From Oxyruncus cristatus (Eukaryota; Chordata; Aves; Passeriformes; Cotingidae), in NCBI GenBank assembly GCA_013399855.1, contig VXAY01001101.1, positions 62,001 through 126,000 on the forward strand: a DNA stretch of 64,000 nucleotides, written 5' to 3'. Below are positions 11,101-22,776 of the stretch, piece by piece. The stretch's first letter is position 1; the number at the start of each line of letters is the position of its first letter. Under the pieces are notes generated by a model that worked only from the letters and a program-made list of their open reading frames with translations, was not told the origin of the DNA and ran no database searches. A program made the position numbers and the translations under genes.

Positions 11101-14100
11101 TATTGGCTAAGAATAATTAATAAAACAATTATATACAGGTCTCTGGATATAGATATGCAATGAAATACATGTATGCATGCAGCCCTCACCCCAGCTCTCA
11201 TGGGTAGAGCTAAACAGGGAGCTACTTCTGAGTTCTGCTAACATTCCATGCTTCCAGCAATAAGGTCTGCAGAACCTGCATTTTGTGCAGCGTTTTAGAG
11301 GAAAAGATACCCTTTGAATGTTGGGGATTTTTTACTTAATTTGATTTAAAGAGTGTAGAAAACACCTGAGGGGATCAGTACAAGTGAATTTTTTAATATT
11401 TTTTTTGTGAATATATGTATGCGTTTGTGTTATGCTGCCTCAATAGGTAGATATTAGGGTTGTGTTCATTGACTCATCATTTCAGGAGCTACACGTTACA
11501 TGTTTCAAACCCTGAAAATTGCGTAATGTAGCTTTAAATGCATAACAATCATAATGGTGAGATCCAATTTCCCATGAGGATTAGAGAGAGAGCTGTTGGA
11601 AGGGTGTAGGTGGCTTTCTGTAGGTGTAGATATCTGAGATGTAGACCTCAGACTTGCTACTTGTGCTAGACAGAGTTCTGCTCTTCAGTTTAGCTTAGTG
11701 TATTTTGGGGCTTAACGTATGCAGTGTGAAATATTATTTAAATCAAGTGTTAACAAAGGTAATGATGTGGTGAGAGTGAAGGGTTTCAGGACCCCAGCAC
11801 GGTCCAGAAGGTCTGGAAGCTCAGTAGCAAGTTAAATCATCCTTGTTGTTCCTTTATGCTAAGGAAAAGCAAAGAGATACATGGCAAAAATTTCAGCTAC
11901 ATTTTGTTCCTCTGTCTCCTCTCACTAACAATTAAAACTTGGAGCAGAGCATATCTGCACGTGGAGCTGTACAGACGAAGCCTGTTTTCATACCTTCACA
12001 AGTTGGGAATTAAGCCTTCATAATCCAAAGGCAGAGGTAATATCCCGCAAAGTAGAACAGCTAACTCCACTAACCCTGGAAGGGACAAAGACTGTTGGCA
12101 GGGCCACTCATTGTCTTTCTCACTAGTTATTAGTTTGTTTGTTTAATTTATTTTATTAATGAGCTAATTTAATTATAGAAAGGTGAGATATTCTTATGTT
12201 AACATTCGCTGCATTAAAAATAAGGATAGTATTGATGGTTCAATTTACAAACCACCTTTATGAAGAAACACCCCTGCTGTTTCCCATGTTCTCCAGTGGA
12301 TCTCCGTACCTGATCCTACCAGAGGAGATATAGTCTCTGCTTTCCCAAGCATATCTCAGTGTCCAGAAGAGTGAAGCATGTTCTTGGGGCTTGCTCCTAA
12401 GTTGATCAGGATTGGAGCTTAGTCCTCTTTGATCAAAATCCTGCCTTGCAGCGAGAGCTCATAGAACCACAGTACCGAGGCCTCTTAGTACCGTGTTAGG
12501 TGCTGCATGGTCTCATCAAGGACTTCCTGCTTTCTGGATCTTGATCTTCACTGGGATTGTTTTTTACAATAAGATATGAAGGTGCCAACCAATATAGATT
12601 CTCTCTTGGTTCTATGTACACTTAAACTCAAGAGAAGGAAACTTTTTATGTGAACTGTTGTGTTTTTTCCTGCCAGAAGTTGGGGAAATGGAGCTGAATT
12701 GTAGCTCCAGATGACAGAATTTTTGATGAAGTTGATAACAGTTAAATAGTCATGTGTGTAGCTGATTTCTGTGTGATTCTGAATTGAGTCATGGATGACA
12801 GTTGACTTTACCCAGCTATCTCTGTTCTTTAGCATGTGCTTTTGGATTTAGAATATAGCTCACATTTCCTACCTTTTTATTAAGTAGCTAGTAAGTTTTG
12901 GACTTCACCACGAATTAAACTGGAAAAAGGAGTGTATCAATCTTTAGAGCAACACAGAAAACTGTTATAAACTCCTTTGTATTTTTTGACACCACCAAGA
13001 TTTGTAGAAAAAGAGAGACACTGAAATTCTCATGAGGCTTCTAGATTCCAGTTTGTTCAAACAGTGAAAAGCCTATGGTTTTCAAGTGTAACAACTCTAT
13101 TTTTTTTTTCAGGGAATAATTTAGTGGTTTTTAACTCATATAAGAAAAATCTAATAAGATCCTTTTTGAAATAATCTCTCCATGCTTCCTGGCACTGTAA
13201 TGGAATTAAACATTACCCTCCTCGTGCATTATAACCACTGCATTCCAAAGTAATATGAAAGAACATGATGCAAATTTTAGGTGAAGTATTTTTCTTTCTA
13301 TGCCTCAAGGCCATTCCAGCTTGCTTCTTCACTCTGATAGCAGTGCAATACTCAAACACACCCAGTGAGCATGAGCAGGGAATGCAATGCAGCAGTTACC
13401 TCTTTTGTCTGCTCTGCTATATTCCGCTTTTTTTTTTTTATTATTATTTCTGAAAGTGCTATCTAAGCACATTTTCCCAGAGAGATCAATAGCTGCTTCA
13501 TGTGTGTAAACTGATGTGTGTGGTTTACAAGAAAGATATGATAAAGGAAGACTCTGGAATTGCTGATATGGACAAATTCATTAAGATAACAGTCTGTTTA
13601 TCTAATCTTATTGATGTGTGGTAGTTATAGATCACCTATTATTATAGCAATTCATTTCTGTTTCTATTCAGGTGATTTTTATCATTAGTTTTGTCCCTAC
13701 ATAGATGGTTCTAAATCACTTCTCTCAAGATTTAGAGGTATTTCAGATTTAAAAGACAAAATGTTTCTGTCAGCTACAATGATAAAGATGAAAATACATA
13801 GCCAGAGTCCATTGGCCAATAGTGGGAGGTCTTCAAGAAAAGCACTAGAATAAATCAGCAGGATGGAAAAGACCTTGGGTGATCCTGTTGAAGACTAAAT
13901 TATGGACTTTGTAGCTTCAGAGCTGACTGTTGGGATAATGGAGCTGTAATCTCCAGCCTGTTGGCTCATACTCGCTCCAAGCCAGTAGAGGTGACAAATC
14001 ACTGGGATCAAGGGGTCCTCTTGGGGCTCCTGTGAGATGTGTCTGGGATGGAAATCCCCTTTGTGGAGAAGACAGAACAGTTGAAGGTGTAATTACCTCA

Positions 14101-14781
14101 GAGCAAAAATTGTGTCTCCATCTGGCGAAGATGCACATTCGGTACAGAACTTCTGACATGACTTTTAAGCTGTGTTAAGTTTGTGTAACCTTGCACTCTT
14201 AGAGGGCAAACCTCTTTTTTTTCCTGCTTATGAAACTTTATGAGAAAGTCAGGATTTTAGATTATGTCTTTCTTGAGTTGAATATTCTGTTTATACAGTA
14301 AGTGCAAAATATGAAGGATGGTTCCAATGCTTTTATTGTGCATTTAAAACCTACATTAAAAAAATCTGTTTCTACTACATCACAGTGTTTTTATAGTTAT
14401 CAAGTCCCTTTCCAAAATTTTATGTGTAAATAGCTGGCAGTACCAAGGACCTTCACACCAAATAGGAAAATATAATTGATGTTGTATTGAAACAAGTAAT
14501 TTGGTGGGGTTTTTTTATTTTCTTAATTGTTTGTCCATTTTCAGTTTTGGTAGCAGTCACTGGAAGCAGGAGTCCAACACTGTTGATTGGATGTTAGTTT
14601 TTTGCTTTTCTGAAAGGTTTTGATTACAACCATTCATCAAATTACTTGAGCATCAGGCACTTGGATATAAGGATGGAAGCTGATATTCCAGATGGCATCT
14701 CCTCAGAATTTTATTGTCTGTTTTACTGTTTTATTTAGTTATTTAGCCTTGCCTGGGTCTTTCCTTTTTTTTTTTTTTTTT
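11101..14781. other. Non-coding, probably intronic
   Basis: No supported gene. A minus-strand open segment of about 80 codons at 13917-14159 contains a possible donor near 14096 but no good acceptor. Poly-T tracts occur at 11399-11406, 13099-13109 and 13430-13439. Confidence 0.5.
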
Positions 14782-14820
14782 NNNNNNNNNNNNNNNNNNN
14801 NNNNNNNNNNNNNNNNNNNN
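14782..14820. other. Assembly gap (39 N) beside poly-T
   Basis: The run of N directly follows a long poly-T tract and is followed by more T. The gap probably marks sequencing or assembly failure at the homopolymer. Confidence 0.95.
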
Positions 14821-15360
14821 TTTGTTCTGCTAAGATCTGTCAGATGATGATTCATCTGAAGTGTTGATTCTGATTTAGTTATTGCCTGTGATCTCCCAGG
14901 AAAAGTGTAACTTTATGGGCATTATTTTGAATAAGATATTAAAGGAATGAGAATGCTATATTGTCAGTGAAAGCCAAAATAGTATCCACGTAAGCAAGGG
15001 TTCTTATTTTTAGTGATACATTCAAAACCTGGTGGCTGGTTATGTTGAACATTTAGGCAGTAAAAATAATAACACAATAAAAAGTAATTGTTCAGGTTTT
15101 TCCTGCCTTCCTGGGAAGTTTAGGAGTTTGAAGTTTAGTGCAGTTTGAATCTGCACAGAACAGCCAGAATAGCTGATATCTTCAGCTATTTGCTGCTTTG
15201 CAAAAAGAAGTGATGAAATCCTACACGTTGAGCTGCACTTTTATAGTGAACTCACTTTTTGGAGACATCTAAAATTCAGTCCTAAACTGGGCTCTGTTCT
15301 TGGATTTAGCAGTAGCATTAATCTTGAAGTATTTCTTTTTTTTTTTTTTTTCCAAGTAGG
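14821..15360. other. Non-coding, probably intronic
   Basis: AT-rich sequence with a long poly-T at 15336-15352. No gene or repeat family was recognised. Confidence 0.5.
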
Positions 15361-15770
15361 AACCTTTTTTTCTAATCAGGTAGGAACGCAAACCGTAAGA
15401 AATTAATGCTTTTAAATTTTTTTTTTTTTTTTTTGCCACATGATAGGAGCAGCTGGCACCCCTTGATTCTCCAGGCGTGTAAATCCATGTGACCTTACAG
15501 GCTTACAAAGAATTCTGTCAGGTGAGAACTGAGTCTGGCAAGCATTGAAAACTTGGAAGGGTAACNAAACTTTTTTTCTAATCAGGTAGGAATGCAAACC
15601 GTAAGAAATTAATGCTTTTAAATTTTTTTTTTTTTTTTTGCCACATGATAGGAGCAGCTGGCACCCCTTGATTCTCCAGGCGTGTAAATCCATGTGACCT
15701 TACAGGCTTACAAAGAATTCTGTCAGGTGAGAACTGAGTCTGGCAAGCATTGAAAACTTGGAAGGGTAAC
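15361..15770. repeat. Near-identical 205-bp direct duplication split by one N
   Basis: Copy 1 (15361-15565) and copy 2 (15567-15770) match base for base. The exceptions are two substitutions near the left end (aacc/aaac, aacgc/aatgc) and one T in an internal poly-T (18 versus 17). A single N at 15566 is exactly at the junction. Such identity at an N points to two contig ends, or two haplotypes, placed side by side without merging. Open frames across this block are products of the duplication and are not genes. Confidence 0.9.
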
Positions 15771-16731
15771 TGCAGGTTATCAGGGCAAGTTATGAAAATG
15801 TAAAGGAGTGCCCTTGGACAGCCCCTGTTCCCTAGAGAACTTCTCTGGGGCAGTGCACACATAAGCTTGAGCTGTGCTGCCCTGTCAGTGGGAGCAGATG
15901 CAGGCAGGGCAGACCCAGCAAAGGTACCCAGGTCTGTCACTTTGACATCGTAGGTGATTTTATTCTATTGATTTTTTCAAGAAATGAGAGACTTGAAATT
16001 TACTGTGAACTGAGATGACAACCCATGTTTTCTCCTTTATCACCCTCTCACAACTACTTTCCAGGGAGAGTAATTTAGGCGTGGAGCAATGGGAGTTGTG
16101 ATGGTGGAGTCTGAGGCTGGCAGAGAATATAATACATCTGACATAGGATATGTTGTGGTGTCTCATATGAGTTCTTTGGGGAATGAGTTGAGTTGAAGCT
16201 TAAATCTTGATTTGACAACATTGTATTTAAACAAATAAACGGTGGCAAAAATTTTTGTATTCCTACACTGATTCATGATTCAAAACAGAGCCAGTATCCC
16301 AGAGGATATTACACTAACACTAGCAGAGAAAATAGGCAGTTCAAAACTGTTGGCTCCAGAGCAGCAGGAAGCTGATTGATTTCCCCTCATCCCTTCAGAA
16401 ACCTGGATTAGAGTAGCTGTACAACAGACAAATCAACAAAAATAATGGCACTTCTGACAGTATTGCAACCTTTTATTAGCTCCACCTGCACCACTTGACA
16501 TTCACAACTCCTGGTAGAAAATGTGGGATAGCATTCAAAGTAGAGAGTCTGCAGTAGACTCTGGTGTGCCATGCAATTATGGAAGTACTTCCCAAAACAA
16601 GTTTTAATCTTATAGAGCTTTTCCCCTGAGGATGGAAGAGACAGGGCTGAGGTTTGAGTGACATTTCAACCACCTGATGTCATAGGGATGGAATTTAAGT
16701 CTTCAAAAGAGTTCTAGGAAGATGTGTCAGC
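15771..16731. other. Non-coding
   Basis: No supported gene. Minus-strand open segments at 15960-16166 and 16476-16673 lack splice support and read as chance ORFs. Confidence 0.5.
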
Positions 16732-17040
16732 AGCGGTGCTCCAGCCCTTGAATCATCTTCGTGGCCTCCTCTGGGCTCTCTCCAACAGGTCCACATCCTT
16801 CTTATGTTGGGGACCCCAGAGCTGGATGCAGCACTCCAGGTAGGGTCTTGCAAGAGCAGAGCAGAAGGGCAGAATTCCCTCTCTCCTGCTGCCCACACTG
16901 CTTTGGCAGCCCAGGACAGTGTTGGCTTTCTGGGCTGTGAGTGCAGAAGGGTTTGGGTTGATGGGTTGTGTTGGCTTTTCGCCTCTGCCGGCACTCTCCA
17001 AGTCCTTCCCCTCACGGCTGCTCTCATTCCACTGACTGAG
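16732..17040 (-). mobile_element. CR1 LINE fragment (3' part, 5'-truncated)
   Basis: The antisense frame carries the C-terminal end of the CR1 ORF2 protein. Recognisable segments are A-Q-K-A-N-T-V-L-G-C, S-A-L-A-R-P-Y-L-E-C-C-I-Q-L-W-G-P-Q and K-K-D-V-D-L-L-E-R-A-Q-R-R, which correspond to the bird CR1 consensus around L-V-R-P-H-L-E-Y-C-V-Q-F-W. Only about 310 bases remain, in minus orientation, with frameshifts and substitutions. This is an old 5'-truncated insertion, as most bird CR1 copies are. The terminal 8-bp repeat typical of CR1 3' ends is not evident at the low-coordinate side, so the 3' end is also eroded. It cannot be mobile. Confidence 0.93.
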
Positions 17041-18746
17041 AACAGCCAGATGTCCATTCAAATCTTTCAATGTGTTGGATCCGAATGTTTAAATAAAATA
17101 TCACAGTGAAGTTAACGAATATATTAAGTCTGTAAGGAAAAGCAGAGGGGAGTCATCCACGTTTTCCTCTTGGTGTTATAAAGTGCTAGAGCCATTTCAA
17201 TTTGCACTGAGCAAAAAATAACTCACTGTAGGGGTTTCACAAACTCTTCTCAGTTTCTATCGCCATCATACCAAGAGAAGTAGTAGGAAATAAAAACAAT
17301 AGTAAGTTTAATGTAAAAATAGAAGTGAGTAGCATTGAAATCGCTGGTTTAATGTGCTTTTTGTCCTCATATAACTAAGAGTAGATTTGGACTGATCTGA
17401 TTCAGTTTATGAATATATTAGCAGGAAAATTTCAGGATTGATTCTTAAATGAACTTCTGTATTGAAATTTTACTCCAACTTTTGTTTACTCTTCTATCAG
17501 TGCAATATCAGCTGAAATTGACTCTTCTCCATTGATACAGAATTAAATTTGGAAGAAAGTAAAACCCTAAAATTATACTCAAGCAACAGCTCCAAATGTA
17601 AATATAAGAAAGATTTCTTTAAGATAGAGTAAGAAATTATTTCCTTCATACCTACTAATCACAGAATTTTGTTCCTAAACTGATTAAATAATTAAGAACA
17701 GTGGTAATAAAAACCCCAAAATCGGAAAAAAATACGAAGAATGAATAGGAGAGCAATCCATTCCATCACAGTGGGAATTGACTGAAGAGCTACCTAAGCT
17801 CCAGAGGCTCTCTTTTGTGTAACTTCAAGTGTCTGAATGACAGGCATTGGCAGAAATTAAAAGGAATACTAAGCTGAAGTCTTTCAGTTTAGCAGGTGGG
17901 GGATTTGGAGGATGCTGGTACTTTGGGAAGTGCGTGGTCCTTGGAAGATTTGTTCTTCAGCATAATCTTTCCATGGAACAAAAAATCCAATAAAAATAAC
18001 TCTATAGACACATCATTTTAGTTTATAAGCTACACTTTGAATTTCTTTAAAAGAATACCACCTAGCTTGCCATGACACCCTTTCATACTGAAAAGAGAAT
18101 TGTTAATCTGGACAACCAAGCTTCTGGTCTTTAGAGGGAAGCTTCAAGAACAGTAGTTTGATCAAAACACTCTCAGTTCTGTTTATGAATCTGGGAATAT
18201 GCATCAGCTGAATTGCCTGTGCTTGTAATATTAATGGAAACAACAATAAGAATCTGCATAGATACAGAAGGATCAGTGTCTACATATCTCTCAAAACATA
18301 AAATAGGGACACGGTAGGAGAAGGAATTCAGAGCCATTCTTCTCCTCTTCTGCTTTTGCATTGTTTCTTATGCCAGTATCTCGATTTGCACTGCCAGGGG
18401 GATTAGGAATGGCATGCAGGAAAAAGCATGCTCAGTTTTTAGGGAGTAGTACACTTTCTGGTTTTAAATTAGTCAACTATTTATGAGCAGCATGTTCAAA
18501 AAAGCCCAGTGAAATCTGATTAGAAATGTCATCAATGTTTTCCTCAACTTTTTGACCAGCGTAACCTAAGTGGAACTTTCAATAGGATTTTTTTTCCTCT
18601 AAACTGTGTATTAAATGAAAGATGTGATCTCAGAAAACTGGTTCACTAATTAAAAAATCTATCTTGTTCAGGTCAGCTATCATTGAATAATTGATGTCAG
18701 ACTTTTAAATCCTTCCTTTTTTTTTTTTCTTTTCTTTCAAGTTTAG
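17041..18746. other. Non-coding
   Basis: AT-rich; no gene, RNA or repeat family recognised. It ends in a strong T-rich tract (18718-18740) that could be the pyrimidine tract of the following candidate exon. Confidence 0.5.
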
Positions 18747-18996
18747 CAAGAAACCAAAACAGTATTACTATGAAATGATCCCAGCTTCTATTAACAGGAT
18801 CAACAGATTGCTGAGAGCTAATGCAGTAACAGCACCAGAACTAAAAGGAGATGTATCTACTCAGTTGATTTTTTTGATTGCTGGCAGTACTTGTGAAATG
18901 GACTACTCGCTTATTGCTGGCAAGCTAACAACAGACTGGTGCCAAGATAATACAACTAAACTGACTGGATCAGCCAGACATTCATTTTTTTCCTGA
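18747..18996 (+). other. Plus-strand ORF behind a strong splice acceptor (possible terminal exon)
   Basis: A long T/C tract and gtttag end at 18746, an excellent acceptor. The open frame then runs one base plus about 82 codons to TGA at 18994. It reads K-K-P-K-Q-Y-Y-Y-E-M-I-P-A-S-I-N-R-I-N-R near its start. An ATTAAA lies about 35 bases after the stop. The frame is rich in polar residues and not low-complexity, but no domain is recognised. No upstream plus-strand exon was identified to join it. Poly-T tracts are common here, so the acceptor could be fortuitous. It would be antisense to the main minus-strand gene if both are real. Confidence 0.28.
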
Positions 18997-21900
18997 AGTT
19001 TGGAAAGCAAACCCATGACCAGTATTGTTTATTAAAGCTGCTTCCTCCAAGTGCTGCTCTAGATTCTTCCCTTTCAGCTGCATGTTGCCAGACCATTCTT
19101 GCTGTTGAAGTCGGCAGCTCACTTTGACAGGTGTGGGTGCTCTTTTGCCTTTGGGGGGTTTTGAACCCAGCAGATCCAGCAATATGTGGTTTTACAACAT
19201 GGGACATGAACTACTTATAAAGACTTTTTTCCCCCTTTCCATATGATCCTGACTGATGAGTGTGTTGCTCTCTAGAACCACCATTTCAGTCTCTCTACCC
19301 AGTCTGTGGTTAAAGCATTTAAAGCACTTTGTTGCCCTTGTACCACATTCAAATACTCTGCCTAGCCAATAAGGGCTTAGTCAATTAAATTGATTAGAGT
19401 TTATAGCAGAAGATATGTTGGCCCTTGTTACCAAATATATCTCATCTAAGTATGCAGACTGCCAGAAAAGGCATTTTGCTGGTTCATTGAGTATGAGAAA
19501 TTTGCAATAGAAAATGCATTGTTGTAGCACTTTTTCTTTCCACGTGCAAGTCAAACATTTTTTCACAGATTCAGAACATGCGTCAAATAATATCTGAAAA
19601 ATACACTAATATAAAACTTGGTTTTTTGCTGAATCCCTGGAAAAACTTTCTGGTGTGTGTTAGCATAAAGAGAGCGGTTAATGTTATATGTGGATGTATA
19701 CCAAAGAGTAAATAGGGGTCTGATACATGACAGACAGGGATGCTGAGGTTTGTGGTGAGGGAGCTGAAAGTACTAATTCTGGGTTTTGTTCATGAGAAAC
19801 AGAGCAAATGATTTGTGGACTCTGAGCTCCACCAGGACACTGGACTTGGTGACCGAGTGTGATTTGCCATATATCTGTTCATGAAACTCGTTCACCTCTC
19901 ACCAAGCCTTTGTTGTGGAGTAGCTTCGATACAGTGAATAAGTGGGTTCCGCCTTAAAGCTCATGGTTCAACGTTATTGCTGTATCCCAGGGAATTATTG
20001 CTTCCCTTCTCCGCTTCCTCCTTCGTTCAAGCAAGCACAGGGGTTCAAAGGGGAACAGCAGTGCTGTGAAGGGGATGAGAGAGGGTGAAATGAGCACTAA
20101 TATCTCATACCAGTCATGGGGCAAGACTTATTTGCTTCCCTCTGCCTAAGCCCCTCCAATGGTTAACTCATCCATCTGGAGTTTGGTCGTATAAGAAGAT
20201 TGGGCTGTATATCTTCCATGAAAGTTGTAATCTGCTTATCTCTTGTTGTTTGACTTCCTAACTTAGTTTTCTTTTTCTTTGTGCTAAAAAAAGTTAATTG
20301 CTCTTTTACTGCGAGTTCTCTCGATTAATAAGGCAGAAAAATCATAACATAGTGTCTGGAGTATTACATTTTCCTCCCAGAGGCAACAGCAGTGTCACAA
20401 GCACAGGGCTGTACCCTTGCAGTGTAAGTATCTAGGGAAAAGGGAAGCCAGCGAGCTGGGAATTTTTGCTTAAAAACAAATTGAATGAGTGAATAAAGAA
20501 AATCATTAAGGCTTCAGCTATAAATACTCTCTAATTTAAATTCACATCGGCATGAAATTTTAAAGATTTATTTCCATAATTTGAAGTAAAAGGTATTTGT
20601 TTTAGTGGTGATTAATTCACACATTTCCTTATGGGTAAGGGAAAATTGCAGGATCAGGGTAGTATAAATTAAGGGTTGGAGTGCGTGTACTAAAAGTGTG
20701 AGAAAAGATTTTCGTCAAGGTTTTTTCCTAGTTCCTTTTCCTTATTAGCATAGAAGTTGTAGAATTTCCTGATTCATTAGCAGTAAACAGGTACTGGTTT
20801 TATCACGATAATAAGTAAAATTATCACCTCAGTTTTTAAAAAATTACCCATACCAGGAAAACAATAGAAAAGAATAAAGAAACAGAATGAATTTATTATC
20901 TGTTTTAGAATGGAAAGCAGTTAGAACACCTTCTTCAAGAAAAAAAAAATATTTTAAGGTATGATCATGCTGAAACTGAGTAAATATTACATATAACAGC
21001 TTGAGCTCAGGCACCAGAGTCCTTTGCCCAACCATGATCCTGTGAATCCATCAGAGCAGCTCCACTGCTCCTGCTGACCAGAAACTGGGGTTGTTTAGGT
21101 GAGTTATGAGGGGGCAGCTGCTGATGGCAGATGTCTGTGCAGGGGCAGAGCTGTGCAAGCTCAGGTTTCATTTCTGACGCGATCACTTTGGAGCATTTGG
21201 TCACGTGGGGGACAATTCCTATCCTGCAGCCTTTCTTTGTGACATACTGGCCTGTGTCTGACTCTCTAAAAACTTTTAGAAGGTTCAGTGTTCTTCATAG
21301 TTTGTTTAATAAATTAAATTTAAGGGTTTCTTTTAAAGATTTCTTTCTTTCCTTTGCTATTTACAAATTGCCTGATTTCCGTGCACGGCTGTTTAGTGAT
21401 TAGAATGGAAAGCACATCAAAATGTTTTTTTTCTTTTTTCCCTTAAAACATTTGGTATGTATGAGGACTATGATATTTCAGGTTCTAAGGACAATTGCAG
21501 CACCTTGACTATCTTCTGTCCTTTGTCACTCCCTGGATCCAAACCAACCTCAAGGCCTTGTTTCCATGGAGGCAATGCTAGTTATTAGACATATTTCTTC
21601 TACAAACAGACTTGTGAATTCTCACGCCTTTGGTTCAAGCTTTATAGTTTTAAGCCTTATCTGGAGCTTTTATGTTCCATCTTCTTTGATCTTTTGCCAG
21701 AAGGTTTTCTGTTGCAGACTAAGGTTATGATGTTCGCATGTTTTACTTCTCAGTTCCTCTGTGAACAGCAAACAAGAGATGAAAACCCTACATCACAGTT
21801 CCTTCCTTCAGACAGCAGCATTATAAGTCCTTCATCATGGACAAAGCATGTTTTTGTTTGATTACTCTTATATTCATGCTTAAAAAAAATGTGCAAATAA

Positions 21901-22572
21901 TGAATTGGGAAATACCTTAGGCTCATCAATTGCTCTTGCTCAAGGCAAACCAGAATTGTGGGAGGCTTGAGCTAGGAATATGTTTCTCTGTGAACCATTT
22001 TCTCCATGAATTTTATTGATTTGTCCTTTTTTGCTGTTTTTTCTGTAAGGATTTAACATTTTTTCAGTTTGGGTAGAGGGCTGCAGTGTGAATTTTTAGG
22101 CCAGAAGACCCTCTCTGATTAACAAGTCACCTGCTGCCGTGTTATTTCACCCATTTTACCTCTTTGAGTTGCTGTAATTGTATACATCAGTTTTGTTGCC
22201 AGAATCATGGAATTCTGACAGACTTTTATGTTTTGACAGATGAGATTATGCCGTTGCTTCTGATAAACTGTAGCATTGGCTAATTATCCCTCTGTGTTTA
22301 TTTTAGCTTTCCTTCATTCACCGCTCTTTCTGCACCATGGAAGCCTCATGCTGTGGGTTTTCTTCCTGCAAATGTGCTTTATATATCCTGTTCTGGGCAC
22401 CATTCATTTTTTTGCTGATAAATTAAACAGGTTGAGTTGTTTAAGCCTCTTTCTGCAAAGTGTACTGGAATGAATTCTCAATAGAGATCATGTAAATTTT
22501 ATTATTGGAGGATTTTTCAGAAATGGTTAAGTACAGTTGATCGTGGTTTGGACTTGGGGAATGAGGGAGCAG
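18997..22572. other. Non-coding
   Basis: No supported gene. The part around 20460-20680 is AT-rich with several ATTAAT/TTAAAT motifs. Minus-strand ORFs at 18956-19207 and 21007-21204 lack splice support. Confidence 0.5.
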
Positions 22573-22776
22573 ATGGCATTGAAGATACTTTTAGTGTTTC
22601 TTTCAAATTTTTTTTTGACAATAGATATTTCTGCAGAATTCTGTGAACCTGTGGTCCCTTCACAGCCAATGTCTTCCATTGAATTCACTGATGGGAAGTT
22701 GAAACTTGAAGCTATCAAACAATCTGGTGACCTGAAGTTAGTTAGATGCTCTTTCCCCCTGAACATTCAAAGATAG
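22573..22776 (+). other. Plus-strand ORF, either secreted-type N-terminus or exon at 22625
   Basis: An ATG at 22573 opens a frame of 67 codons to TAG at 22774. Its start, M-A-L-K-I-L-L-V-F-L-S-N-F-F-L-T, has the layout of a signal peptide. The same hydrophobic stretch is encoded by a T-rich tract ending in gacaatag at 22624, which is also a good splice acceptor. The hydrophobicity may therefore only reflect a pyrimidine tract. After 22625 the frame reads I-S-A-E-F-C-E-P-V-V-P-S-Q-P and is mixed polar. The opposite strand is also open over the same bases (22527-22766), which weakens either claim. No family is recognised. Confidence 0.25.

Noticed and set aside
13917..14159. 80-codon minus-strand ORF with a possible internal donor
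   Set aside because: No convincing acceptor and no domain.
15412..15940. Minus-strand ORFs of 93 and 120 codons with repeated sequence
   Set aside because: They run through the duplicated block and across the single N. Poly-T gives poly-Lys, and the frames are artefacts of the duplication.
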